A stretch of 20,192 bases of DNA from Candidatus Daviesbacteria bacterium RIFCSPLOWO2_02_FULL_41_8 (GCA_001777455.1 MFDZ01000029.1:30825-51016), one strand, 5' to 3'; counted from the stretch's first letter, positions 14,060 through 20,192 are shown. Translations and numbers: made by a program. Notes: a model not told the origin generated them from the sequence alone.

Positions 14060-15622
14060 CTAAAGCTCTTTTAAATATGCGTCCAGATTCCCGTATAATT
14101 TAACAAGGATTTTTTGGAAAAGCCGTGTTTGACTATAGCTCTGCCATCTGCTTTTTCGTCCGTTTTTCCGCGTCTGTTCAAGATTAATCCATTCATCGGT
14201 ACTAAGATTCAATTGGAGATCATTCAAAAAACCATACATACTATCACGGTAATTTAATGCTTTTAGGACTATATTTTCCAGAACAGGCAAATCGGTCCCC
14301 TTGGGATACAATTCCTTTATAGCTTCCCTGTATAAAATTGCCATCCTGCCTTTTAATAATGTCCTGGCCGCTTCAAGCAAGCGGGGATTATCTTGATTAA
14401 AAAACCGGTTCGGCGGGACTCCGAAAAAATCACCAATAACATCTATCCCGGCAGAATAAAGAGCTGTTCTAGTTGCTTCATCAAACCCCCAATGCTCTAT
14501 TCCCAGCAAATTATCTTCCATTCTACGATTGCTTTCCAAAGCCTCTTCTAGGACGATTGAACCAACAGGCAGAATTTCCCCGAAGCCCGGTCTATCCTCT
14601 TTAAAACGGATATTGCTTGTGTCGGGCTCGCAATACTGCTCATAGTAAGGTTTAAGGTGTTTGCTTCTTGCAGGATGACGCAACCTACTGAGAGCTTTTG
14701 CCTCAATTTGGCTAATCCTTGATCTTGTTAATTTTAATTTCTTTCCGATTGCTTCAAGCGTCATTCCCGACGGTTCCCGCCACCCAAAACGATCCTCCAT
14801 AATTTCTCTCGTCCTTGGGCTTAGGGTCTGCAGCGCTTCTCCCATTGATTCTCTTAAGGCCCGCGCTAAATAAAGCCTTTCTGCGGAACTGCCTTCTTCT
14901 GCAACCTCTTCGGGGTCCAAACCGTCCGATTCAATTAAAGTCATTTTTTGCTCAATAAAAAGCCTGAGAGTAGATTCGATCACTCCTGTTTCAGCAACTA
15001 AATCATTGACGGTTTCATCTATCCCGTTTTGTGTGATAGCTCCGTTATCTTGACCAAAAATTGAATCTACCGTTTCAATAATTAAACGGCAGTCTGTATT
15101 TCTAACTATGCTGGACGGCACGCCTGTTTGTTGAGAAATATAATCTATAAGCGAGGTATTTACTTTATCATAAACTTGCCGGATAACAGACCGATCGATT
15201 TGTAAATCATCCCTAAGGGAGAGTAAACCAGAGAGGCCTTCGCTAGCCAGATCATCTAAATCTTCTTTCTCTACTAAATCCCGATATCGAATAACAAGAG
15301 TGCGAACTGTTTTGAGATTCAGGAGAACAAATGCATTCCTGCCTAAGGCACTGGCATTGGGATCAGAACTGGTTAAGAATTTAAGCGCTTCCTTCTGAGT
15401 TTCATCAGATACCTTTTCCGGTATTCTCTTTACCATAGTTGTTAACCATAAATATGGCCCTATCAGAGGGTTCTTGTTAACTATATCCGCATTAAGTTTA
15501 TCAAATAATGCAGCATTTTCCGCCACACCAGCTTGTCTAAGTTGTCCCTTCATATGGTCAACCAGCCCTCTATCTGTAGTGCAATCTATTCCGGAAACTT
15601 CTATTCTTTCTCCAGTATTCAT
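14060..15622 (-). CDS. Atypical sigma-70-like protein with C-terminal extension
   Basis: Residues 255-317 are a clear sigma-70 region 4: LSPRTREIMEDRFG, then MTLEAIGKKLKLTRSRISQIEAKALSRLRHP, the helix-turn-helix that reads -35 boxes. Residues 92-165 resemble region 2 (NLKTVRTLVIRYRD, DLASEGLSGLL). However, the aromatic-rich stretch used to melt promoters (consensus FSTYAxWWIRQAI) is replaced by IRQVYDKVNTSLIDYIS. Past region 4 is a ~200-residue extension. Residues 370-425 (GFDEATRTALYSAGIDVIGDF) resemble the helix-hairpin-helix of the RNA polymerase alpha C-terminal domain. At 520 aa it is longer than most alternative sigmas. It could be a divergent sigma factor or a sigma-derived regulator. 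It has its own promoter (TTGATA-17-TATAAT) and starts at the ATG 15 bases after it. Confidence 0.75.
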   Translation of the reverse strand: MNTGERIEVSGIDCTTDRGLVDHMKGQLRQAGVAENAALFDKLNADIVNKNPLIGPYLWLTTMVKRIPEKVSDETQKEALKFLTSSDPNASALGRNAFVLLNLKTVRTLVIRYRDLVEKEDLDDLASEGLSGLLSLRDDLQIDRSVIRQVYDKVNTSLIDYISQQTGVPSSIVRNTDCRLIIETVDSIFGQDNGAITQNGIDETVNDLVAETGVIESTLRLFIEQKMTLIESDGLDPEEVAEEGSSAERLYLARALRESMGEALQTLSPRTREIMEDRFGWREPSGMTLEAIGKKLKLTRSRISQIEAKALSRLRHPARSKHLKPYYEQYCEPDTSNIRFKEDRPGFGEILPVGSIVLEEALESNRRMEDNLLGIEHWGFDEATRTALYSAGIDVIGDFFGVPPNRFFNQDNPRLLEAARTLLKGRMAILYREAIKELYPKGTDLPVLENIVLKALNYRDSMYGFLNDLQLNLSTDEWINLEQTRKNGRKSRWQSYSQTRLFQKILVKLYGNLDAYLKEL

Positions 15623-15637
15623 ATTTAATCAACAGGG

Positions 15638-15666
15638 ATTATACTATAAGATCTAGGAGATATCAA
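15638..15666 (-). promoter_or_regulatory. Promoter of the sigma-like gene
   Basis: On the minus strand, TTGATA (complement of 15661-15666) and TATAAT (complement of 15638-15643) are 17 bp apart. The predicted start lies about eight bases before the ATG, with no Shine-Dalgarno sequence. Confidence 0.7.
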
Positions 15667-15699
15667 GATCGTGCAGCTGGGTGGAACCGTTCTGGCAAA

Positions 15700-15775
15700 T
15701 GGTGGGCAGTGAGGGACTTGAACCCCCGACATCTACAGTGTAAATGTAGCGCTCTACCAACTGAGCTAACTGCCC
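15700..15775 (-). tRNA. tRNA-Val (anticodon TAC)
   Basis: A 76-nt cloverleaf with encoded CCA. The acceptor stem GGGCAGT/ACTGCCC is perfect, the D arm is GCTC-AGTTGGTA-GAGC, the anticodon stem is CTACA/TGTAG with loop TTTACAC, and the T arm is GGGGG-TTCAAGT-CCCTC. The anticodon is TAC (valine). Confidence 0.96.
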
Positions 15776-15796
15776 TCACTTCGTTCGGTCTGTTGC

Positions 15797-15845
15797 GATA
15801 GTTCCCCGCCCACAGCTACGCAGTTGCTGGCGGGTAGTAACTATC
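15797..15845. repeat. Strong hairpin next to tRNA-Val
   Basis: GATAGTT (15797-15803) pairs with AACTATC (15839-15845) and CCCGCC (15805-15810) with GGCGGG (15829-15834). It lies 21 bases upstream of the 5' end of tRNA-Val, on its leader side. TATAAT on the minus strand (complement of 15867-15872) just beyond it could be the tRNA promoter, which would put the hairpin in the precursor's 5' leader. Confidence 0.6.
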
Positions 15846-15996
15846 TAAACTGCCCGTGTGGTTCATATTATATGCTAAGAACAAGAAGAAATGTAGTCTA
15901 TTAAGAAGATCGTTTTTTCTTTTCCCAATCTTTGAATTGGAACAAACGCATCTCTTCCTAATTCTGCATTGATACCAAGGGCGTTAAACGAGGAAA

Positions 15997-16078
15997 ATTT
16001 TGGCAGCAGGGGGAACCGGAAACTGACACCACGAATAGTGGAGAATTTCCGAGGGGGTGAGCCCCCGCTAGACAAAAT
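15997..16078. ncRNA. Possible structured RNA in a gene-poor stretch
   Basis: The 422 bases 15776-16197 carry no convincing gene. Inside them is a nested set of inverted repeats. ATTTTG (15997-16002) pairs with CAAAAT (16073-16078), enclosing CGGAAA/TTTCCG (16017-16022, 16046-16051), CCAC/GTGG (16029-16032, 16038-16041) and GGGGG-TGAG-CCCCC (16053-16066). I could not match it to tmRNA, RNase P, SRP or 6S RNA. Strand is uncertain. Confidence 0.3.
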
Positions 16079-16117
16079 CTGACGAGTAGCCCGACTATCA
16101 CTGCAGAAAACTTTTAC

Positions 16118-16141
16118 CACACTTTTGGTTACAAAAGTGTG
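16118..16141. repeat. Perfect 10-bp inverted repeat upstream of the zinc-ribbon gene
   Basis: CACACTTTTG (16118-16127), loop GTTA, CAAAAGTGTG (16132-16141), 56 bases before the ATG of the zinc-ribbon gene. No T-run follows on + and only a weak one on -. It may be an operator or a terminator for something in the gene-poor stretch. Confidence 0.6.
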
Positions 16142-16197
16142 AAGAGAACAATATTAATCTCTTTTATCCAATTAATTTATATGTTAATCTAGAAAAC

Positions 16198-16695
16198 ATG
16201 GATACCCAAGAAGTTTGTCCCAAGTGTGGTGCTCCCTTAAGCGAAGTAACAGAAACTCCAACAGGAAAAAAACTGCAAAGATGTAGTACTGGCTCCTGGA
16301 ATAAGGAACTTCGCAAAAACGAGGGGTGTGAATATGTTAAGTGGTTAACAGTTCCACCGGTGGAGTTGGATGAAAAATGCCCTAAATGCGCTAATCCCTT
16401 GATTTTACAGGTGACCCGTTTTGGCAAGAAAATGAAGAAGTGTTCCAAGGGGGGCTGGGATAAGGAAGCCAGAAAAGCTACCGGTTGTGACTATGTTGAA
16501 TGGTTAACAGGTAAAAGCGAACCACTGGATACGGATTGTCCGACTTGCGGGGAGAAATTGGTTTTATTTACCACCAATGCCGGTAAAAAGATGGAGAAGT
16601 GTTCAACAGCCGGCTGGGATGCTGCCAGCAGGCAAGCAACAGGTTGTGCTTATGTCAAGTGGTTAAAACGGCAGGTATACCCACACATCATGTAG
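16198..16695 (+). CDS. Protein of three topoisomerase-type zinc ribbons
   Basis: The 165-aa protein is almost entirely three tandem repeats of ~50 residues. Each has two CxxC-type cysteines, a GKK(L/M) basic patch, a third Cys, a conserved W, and a fourth Cys followed by (E/D/A)YV(K/E)WL. Spacings are CX2C-X17/18-C-X14-C. This matches the C4 zinc finger at the C-terminus of bacterial DNA topoisomerase I, which binds single-stranded DNA. There is no catalytic topoisomerase domain here. The protein may act in trans on ssDNA, help topoisomerase, or be a relic of one, though the clean ends (ATG start, stop just after the third repeat) argue for a complete gene. Element copy B begins five bases after its stop codon. 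Confidence 0.85.
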   Translation: MDTQEVCPKCGAPLSEVTETPTGKKLQRCSTGSWNKELRKNEGCEYVKWLTVPPVELDEKCPKCANPLILQVTRFGKKMKKCSKGGWDKEARKATGCDYVEWLTGKSEPLDTDCPTCGEKLVLFTTNAGKKMEKCSTAGWDAASRQATGCAYVKWLKRQVYPHIM

Positions 16696-16699
16696 ATAA

Positions 16700-16796
16700 T
16701 TACCACTACGCGTAGTGGTAAAAAATTAATAAATTTGAACCTAAAATTCGAAAAAGTCCTTCCTATTTATTACTTATATAAATATAAGAGGAAGGA
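16700..16796 (+). repeat. Structured element copy B (ACGCGT palindrome plus hairpin)
   Basis: This begins with a perfect 22-bp palindrome (16700-16721; arms TTACCACT and AGTGGTAA around ACGCGT). Sixty-three bases after ACGCGT comes TATAAATATAAG (16777-16788). TCCTTCCT (16757-16764) and AGGAAGGA (16789-16796) pair around it. It lies between the zinc-ribbon gene and the 55-aa ORF. Confidence 0.75.
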
Positions 16797-16821
16797 AAAT
16801 ATAAAAACAAAAAGAGAATAC

Positions 16822-16830
16822 TGCTATAAT
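16822..16830 (+). promoter_or_regulatory. Extended -10 of the 55-aa ORF (leaderless-type)
   Basis: TGCTATAAT is an extended -10 whose TATAAT (16825-16830) ends six bases before the ATG at 16837. The mRNA is therefore expected to start at or near the start codon. Confidence 0.6.
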
Positions 16831-16836
16831 CAATTC

Positions 16837-17004
16837 ATGAAACCGTTAACACAAAAAGAAATTCTAAAAAAACATAAAAATAATCCACAAGACAAATCAT
16901 TACACAGCGCAATAGAAACCAAAGAAATAAAAAAAGATACATTTAATAAACTAATTCAACAAAGCATCAAACAAGAACCATTTGATAAAAAGAAGAAAAC
17001 ATAA
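16837..17004 (+). CDS. Small Lys-rich unknown protein (55 aa)
   Basis: Fifty-five residues, starting MKPLTQKEILKKHKNNPQDK and ending DKKKKT. It is very basic, with no membrane segment and no Cys. The frame is open 34 codons further upstream, but that part lies inside structured element B and after no promoter, whereas the internal ATG follows an extended -10 by six bases. I therefore take the shorter start. I do not recognise the family; a small nucleic-acid-binding protein is plausible from charge alone. Confidence 0.5.
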   Translation: MKPLTQKEILKKHKNNPQDKSLHSAIETKEIKKDTFNKLIQQSIKQEPFDKKKKT

Positions 17005-17005
17005 A

Positions 17006-17046
17006 CTTATCCATGATAAGGATTTCCTATAACGGTGGGTTATGGG
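17006..17046. repeat. Two hairpins between the 55-aa ORF and the PP2C-FHA gene
   Basis: CTTATC-CAT-GATAAG (17006-17020) and CCTATAAC-GGTGG-GTTATGGG (17026-17046). Neither is followed by a T-run. The second resembles the sequence just after the PP2C-FHA gene (CCTATAAC near 18460). Confidence 0.5.
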
Positions 17047-17091
17047 AATAGCGATTATGGTACATTAGTATGATAAGATAGTTATAGATAT

Positions 17092-18438
17092 ATGGAAGAG
17101 TCAGGACAATTTTCCCCAGAAATAAGAGTTTCAAGAGAGCCGAATTTACCAAACTTAAGATACACAGGAAAATCAGAAGCTAGTATCAGCCACCCGGAAA
17201 GAAACGAAGATGCTATCGGGTATAATGCGCAGCATGGTATAGCTATGGTGTTAGATGGAGTAGGAGGACTTCACGGTGGAGATAGAGCAAGCAGGGTCGC
17301 TAGAGATATTATCGCTGCACAGCTTAAATTAATACCAATAAGTTCTGATCCAGATACTGCCAAAAGAGGGATAGGTGATGCTTTAGTAGAAGCTTCTACT
17401 AGGGTATTAGCTGAAGTGCCGGGTGCTGGGGCTACTGCTGTTGTGGCTAAATTTTTAGAAATCAAGGGAGAAAGAAGAGTTATTATTGGTTCTGTAGGAG
17501 ATTCTCGGGCATATCTTTTAAGAGGTGGCGTCTTAAGACAAATAACAGAAGATGATAGTACTACAGCCAGTCTTCCGCTAGAAGAAAAAAGGGCTCTTGA
17601 TCAGAAGTTGGCTTCGGTAGAGACACCACAAGATCTAGCTGCTTTAAACCAGAAGGAACGCGGCTACTGGCATACAAGAAACGTAATTTTAGAGATGCTG
17701 GGAAACAAAAATGGAACGTCAAGACCGCATGTTTATCAAATTGCCTTACAGAAAAGCGACAAGATTATTCTTACCACCGATGGTATTCATGATAATTTGA
17801 GCCATAGAGAAATGGAGCGGATTGCTAAAGAACAACCAGAAGTAGCAGAGGAATTAGTAAAACACGCTAAGGCCAGATCTGCTGATAATAGGCATACAAG
17901 ACATAAGCCTGACGATATTTCAGCCGTAGTAGTTGATGTAGAACAGGAGAAACCATCAGCAGCTGACAGAATAGAAGGAAATCAAGTTCGTAAACTTGAT
18001 AGAATCAGTGGGCATGCGCAACCAGAACAGAGTGTTAGACCTCCTGAGATCAATAACTCACAATCAACCGAAAAACCAATACAAACTTATGATTTGAGTG
18101 GAGGTAAGGAAGTTGCTATAACTTACGAAGGTAAACCAATAAAGGTTATTCTTCCCTCTGGGCAGGTTTTAGAAATTGGAGACCGGAGAATCCTTAATAT
18201 GAATGGTTCAAATGTAGATTTTTTGATCATTGACCGTAAGGAATTGACCACAAGTAAGGTGCAGGCTGGTTTTAAAGGCTTAAGAGAGGGAGAAAGAGTA
18301 ACTCTGGGAAGACAAAATCCTGGAAGATTCAGATTTGCAGATAATGTATCCCGACAGCATCTAGAAATTGGGAGGGAAAAAGGTAAAATTATCATTCGTG
18401 ATTTGAATTCTAAAAACGGAACAAAAGTAGAAATCTAA
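17092..18438 (+). CDS. PP2C-type Ser/Thr phosphatase fused to an FHA domain
   Basis: Residues 24-285 are a PP2C phosphatase with the metal-binding motifs in order: RNEDAIGY (37-44), LDGVGGLHGG (54-63), GSVGDSRAYLL (133-143), ILTTDGIHDN (226-235) and KPDDISAVVV (272-281). A ~50-residue hydrophilic linker follows. The C-terminal part (about 340-448) ends in an FHA phosphothreonine-binding module: LGRQ (405-408), SRQHLEI (420-426) and NSKNGTKV (439-446). It would remove phosphate from Ser/Thr and bind phospho-Thr partners, as in Ser/Thr kinase signalling. No cognate kinase is in the window. It is cytoplasmic, with no membrane helix. A TATGAT box (17069-17074) gives a very short leader; there is no Shine-Dalgarno sequence. 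Confidence 0.9.
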   Translation: MEESGQFSPEIRVSREPNLPNLRYTGKSEASISHPERNEDAIGYNAQHGIAMVLDGVGGLHGGDRASRVARDIIAAQLKLIPISSDPDTAKRGIGDALVEASTRVLAEVPGAGATAVVAKFLEIKGERRVIIGSVGDSRAYLLRGGVLRQITEDDSTTASLPLEEKRALDQKLASVETPQDLAALNQKERGYWHTRNVILEMLGNKNGTSRPHVYQIALQKSDKIILTTDGIHDNLSHREMERIAKEQPEVAEELVKHAKARSADNRHTRHKPDDISAVVVDVEQEKPSAADRIEGNQVRKLDRISGHAQPEQSVRPPEINNSQSTEKPIQTYDLSGGKEVAITYEGKPIKVILPSGQVLEIGDRRILNMNGSNVDFLIIDRKELTTSKVQAGFKGLREGERVTLGRQNPGRFRFADNVSRQHLEIGREKGKIIIRDLNSKNGTKVEI

Positions 18439-18589
18439 TTGTCAAGATTAGTATCTCCTATAACCATACATTATAAGAAACGCGTAAATATAATGCGTAT
18501 ATATTTATTTCTTAATAACCGTAATATTGCTGATCATCGGAAATGTGAGACTTAAGGGAAATTTTTATTGTTTATTTTGCCAAAAAATT

Positions 18590-18681
18590 GTACCTACGCG
18601 TGGGAACAAAAATTTACTCTTTTTGAGGCTAGTCTTAAGGAAAACACATCCTCTTTATTCTTATATAAATATAAGAGGATG
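18590..18681 (+). repeat. Structured element copy C (ACGCGT palindrome plus hairpin)
   Basis: ACGCGT (18596-18601) is flanked by partly complementary arms (GTaCC and GGaAC). Sixty-two bases later comes TATAAATATAAG (18664-18675). CATCCTCTT (18647-18655) and AAGAGGATG (18673-18681) form a perfect nine-pair stem. It ends five bases before the transposase stop codon. The rest of the gap 18439-18685 holds a second ACGCGT near 18481 and no gene. Confidence 0.7.
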
Positions 18682-18685
18682 TAAA

Positions 18686-19603
18686 TTAAGTAATCTTGGC
18701 TGGGGAAATCACTTTCACATTATTTATCTCTTTCAGTAACATCTCAAACATTTTATCTTGGTATTTTCTGTTGTTATACCTCCAGGAATATTCATCAATG
18801 TAAGCTTGTAAATACTTTTTAGAAACCACCCTATATACTCCATAAATACCTCTTTTTAATATCGACCATAAATTTTCAACATTTTGAGTATAAATATCTC
18901 CAACAACATAAGTTTCTTTATGAGTAACAAAATCATGATTGTAACCTTGATATTTTAGTTGAGTGTATCCGTAATATTCATCAGTTATAACTCTGGCTTG
19001 GGAATCAATATGATCTTTGATTTGTTTTAAAAGTGTCCATTTGCCGGTATTAGGAATATGTTTTAAATATGCTTTATCTCCACCTTTTCCTATTTTTGAT
19101 CTTTGAACCATTCCCATAATTACTTCTTTTGGTATTTCATTAAAGTTAGGTTTAAATTTTCTGTTCACTCCTTTACCACCAATGAATGTTTCGTCAACTT
19201 CTACTGTTCCATCAAGTAACCCTCCGTCATTATTTGCATTAGCCATAAGTATCCTGATTTGTTTAAACATTCTCCAGGCTGTTTTGTAGGTCACTCCTAA
19301 TTCTCGCTGTAGTTGTTTAGCAGAAACACCTGATCTTGTTACACTCATAATAAATATGGCATAAAACCAATATTGTAGAGATGTAGTTGTCTTTTCAAAG
19401 ATAGTCCCGGCAAGAGGGGAAACTTGATGACCGCAGGAGCATTGATAGACAGGTCTATTTTGAACCTTGGTAAAGTTAGTCACTTTCTGGCATTTCTCGC
19501 AAAATACTCCACCAGGATACTTGATGCTTTTTATATGCTTTAAGCAAGCTTCATCATCTTTATACTTTTTGAGGAATGAGTCGAGGTTAAATTTATCATT
19601 CAT
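18686..19603 (-). CDS. IS1595 family transposase (ISXO2-like)
   Basis: The 305-aa protein has an N-terminal zinc ribbon (CEKC at about 35-38, CSCG at 55-58), a helix-turn-helix (SAKQLQRELGVTYKTAWRMF, about 94-113), then the ISXO2-like catalytic core. Catalytic Asp residues are in EVDETFIGGK and ITDEYYGY; QNVENLWSILKRGIYGVYR supplies the third acidic or Asn site. The length is normal and the frame is intact, so the enzyme may be active. A good promoter (TTGACA, 17 bp, TATATT; complement of 19610-19638) precedes it. I could not find convincing terminal inverted repeats or a target duplication around it. Confidence 0.93.
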   Translation of the reverse strand: MNDKFNLDSFLKKYKDDEACLKHIKSIKYPGGVFCEKCQKVTNFTKVQNRPVYQCSCGHQVSPLAGTIFEKTTTSLQYWFYAIFIMSVTRSGVSAKQLQRELGVTYKTAWRMFKQIRILMANANNDGGLLDGTVEVDETFIGGKGVNRKFKPNFNEIPKEVIMGMVQRSKIGKGGDKAYLKHIPNTGKWTLLKQIKDHIDSQARVITDEYYGYTQLKYQGYNHDFVTHKETYVVGDIYTQNVENLWSILKRGIYGVYRVVSKKYLQAYIDEYSWRYNNRKYQDKMFEMLLKEINNVKVISPAKIT

Positions 19604-19609
19604 AGCCTC

Positions 19610-19638
19610 AATATATCATAACTATTACATGATGTCAA
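19610..19638 (-). promoter_or_regulatory. Promoter of the IS1595 transposase
   Basis: On the minus strand, consensus TTGACA (complement of 19633-19638), a 17-bp spacer and TATATT (complement of 19610-19615). The expected start lies at or very near the ATG at 19603, so the transcript has almost no leader. Confidence 0.65.
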
Positions 19639-19651
19639 GGGATAAGTGCCG

Positions 19652-19720
19652 TTAAAACCGGGTGAAGCTCCAGCCTCCTCGGCCGGCGAAGAATTCCTCC
19701 CACCTGAACCCTAGTTCCAT
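19652..19720 (-). CDS. Candidate 22-aa small protein
   Basis: A short frame starting MELGFRWEEFFAGR and ending GGWSFTRF. AAGGTG four bases before the ATG is a plausible ribosome binding site, and an in-frame TGA two codons upstream fixes the start. Its aromatic/Gly/Arg-rich end looks non-random. It could also be a chance ORF in a structured intergenic region, since the same DNA can form CCGGCC/GGCTGG and GGTG/CACC stems. Confidence 0.3.
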   Translation of the reverse strand: MELGFRWEEFFAGRGGWSFTRF

Positions 19721-19789
19721 TTTTCACCTTGGGTTTTTTAGTCTGTTTTCATTTTTCGTGGAACCATAGGGATCGGAGGAAAAATGGTT
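19719..19789. repeat. Inverted repeat in the gap 19655-19826
   Basis: CATTTTTC near 19718 and again near 19750 can each pair with GAAAAATG near 19780. The gap holds these repeats and the candidate 22-aa ORF, and nothing else I can identify. Confidence 0.35.
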
Positions 19790-19826
19790 ATACAACATTG
19801 AAGAGGATTATTTACTTTATCCGAGC

Positions 19827-20045
19827 CTATTTCCCGAATAATTCTGGGCAATCAGTAGGGTTGCCTCCTTGTGTGCAAAGAGCCGCCGGACCTCTTTTTC
19901 CTTGCCCTTGTTTTATTTCACATACAGGCATACCTGACGCTCTGCCAATAAGGGCTGGTCCTGAATATTTTCTATCAAAACCTGGGGTTGGAATTATATT
20001 ATTTGATCCTTCTCCTGTAAACCCACATCTGTACATACGTTCCAT
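19827..20045 (-). CDS. Small Cys/Gly-rich unknown protein (72 aa)
   Basis: The product starts MERMYRCGFTGEGSNNIIPT and ends CPELFGK. It has four Cys, many Gly and Pro, and no hydrophobic helix. The frame stays open 15 codons further upstream, but TTGACA (complement of 20085-20090) and TACAAC, 17 bp apart, put the transcription start about ten bases before the ATG at 20045, so I use that start. I do not recognise it. The spread of Cys does not make a clear zinc-finger pattern. It may be real, but its Pro/Gly-rich content could also reflect a decayed gene. Confidence 0.45.
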   Translation of the reverse strand: MERMYRCGFTGEGSNNIIPTPGFDRKYSGPALIGRASGMPVCEIKQGQGKRGPAALCTQGGNPTDCPELFGK

Positions 20046-20109
20046 ATTATTTAACCTTTCTGTTGTACAAAATTGTAACATACGTGTCAATATTCACCTT
20101 TCCCACTTG

Positions 20110-20192
20110 TGCCGGGAACAGGACTCGAACCTGCAAGCTTTTTAGGGCGTTACCACCTCAAGGTAATGGGTTTACCAGTTTCCCCATCCCGG
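20110..20192 (-). tRNA. tRNA-Leu (anticodon GAG), one base cut by the window edge
   Basis: The acceptor stem CCGGGA/TCCCGG(C) is complete except for the first G, which lies just past base 20192. The anticodon stem TTACC/GGTAA has loop TTGAGGT, giving GAG (leucine). A long variable arm typical of tRNA-Leu and a T loop TTCGAGT follow. CCA is not encoded (the sequence after the discriminator is CAA). Confidence 0.93.

Noticed and set aside
15875..16120. 81-codon open frame on the minus strand in the gene-poor stretch
   Set aside because: No promoter or ribosome binding site is convincing, the translation looks low-quality, and the DNA is dominated by inverted repeats, which fits structured non-coding sequence better.
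16735..16836. Upstream extension of the 55-aa ORF to 89 codons
   Set aside because: The extension lies inside element copy B and upstream of the extended -10 box, so the internal ATG at 16837 is the better start.
18440..19660. Terminal inverted repeats of the IS1595 element
   Set aside because: No convincing pair was seen near the transposase gene ends; only a short direct repeat (TGTCAAG) was noted, which does not fit.
19681..19740. 5S rRNA-like string (CCCACCTGAACCC)
   Set aside because: Only about 13 bases resemble 5S rRNA; the conserved loop sequences and the rest of the molecule are missing.
1..20192. CRISPR array
   Set aside because: No regularly spaced direct repeats of 23-40 bases occur anywhere; the three structured elements are kilobases apart.

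Overview
The window looks like a piece of a small, AT-rich bacterial genome, most likely a Patescibacteria/CPR lineage (Microgenomates-like). This is an inference. It rests on a VirD4-like ATPase paired with a replication-relaxation-type protein, several TATAAT boxes exactly 6 nt before start codons (leaderless-type starts), large unrecognised proteins, and housekeeping genes as single isolated units. No rRNA or marker protein in the window settles the taxonomy.

Left part, 1-11.4 kb: probable integrated mobile element. A 192-aa unknown protein is followed by two adjacent, clearly paralogous ~720-aa unknown proteins, all on +. All three end in a similar acidic Leu/Glu tail. A non-coding stretch rich in inverted repeats (5.05-5.29 kb) leads into a DUF2958 gene and a 56-aa ORF, both with strong Shine-Dalgarno sites. 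These meet, convergently, a replication-relaxation family gene and an 851-aa VirD4/TraD-type DNA-pumping ATPase on the minus strand. A divergent promoter region with an 11-bp inverted repeat around its -10 box then drives a 119-aa ORF and a large serine recombinase. The recombinase frame runs antisense through an entire tRNA-Phe(GAA) gene, which marks the tRNA as the likely integration site.

Middle part, 11.4-15.8 kb: more ordinary chromosome, all on minus. It holds an HNH endonuclease whose stop codon lies inside the 5' end of tRNA-Phe, a DUF2905 membrane protein, glmS, an atypical sigma-70-like protein with a long C-terminal extension that resembles the RNA polymerase alpha C-terminal domain, and tRNA-Val(TAC).

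Right part, 15.8-20.2 kb: accessory. A ~420-nt gene-poor stretch contains nested inverted repeats. It is followed by a protein made of three topoisomerase-type zinc ribbons, a 55-aa Lys-rich ORF, a PP2C phosphatase fused to an FHA domain, an IS1595-type transposase, two small ORFs and tRNA-Leu(GAG), cut by the window edge.

The most striking unexplained signal is a ~95-nt structured element present three times (6706-6798 minus, 16700-16796 plus, 18590-18681 plus). Each copy has a palindrome centred on ACGCGT, a fixed 62-63 nt spacing, then a hairpin around TATAAATATAAG. The stem sequences differ between copies but still pair.
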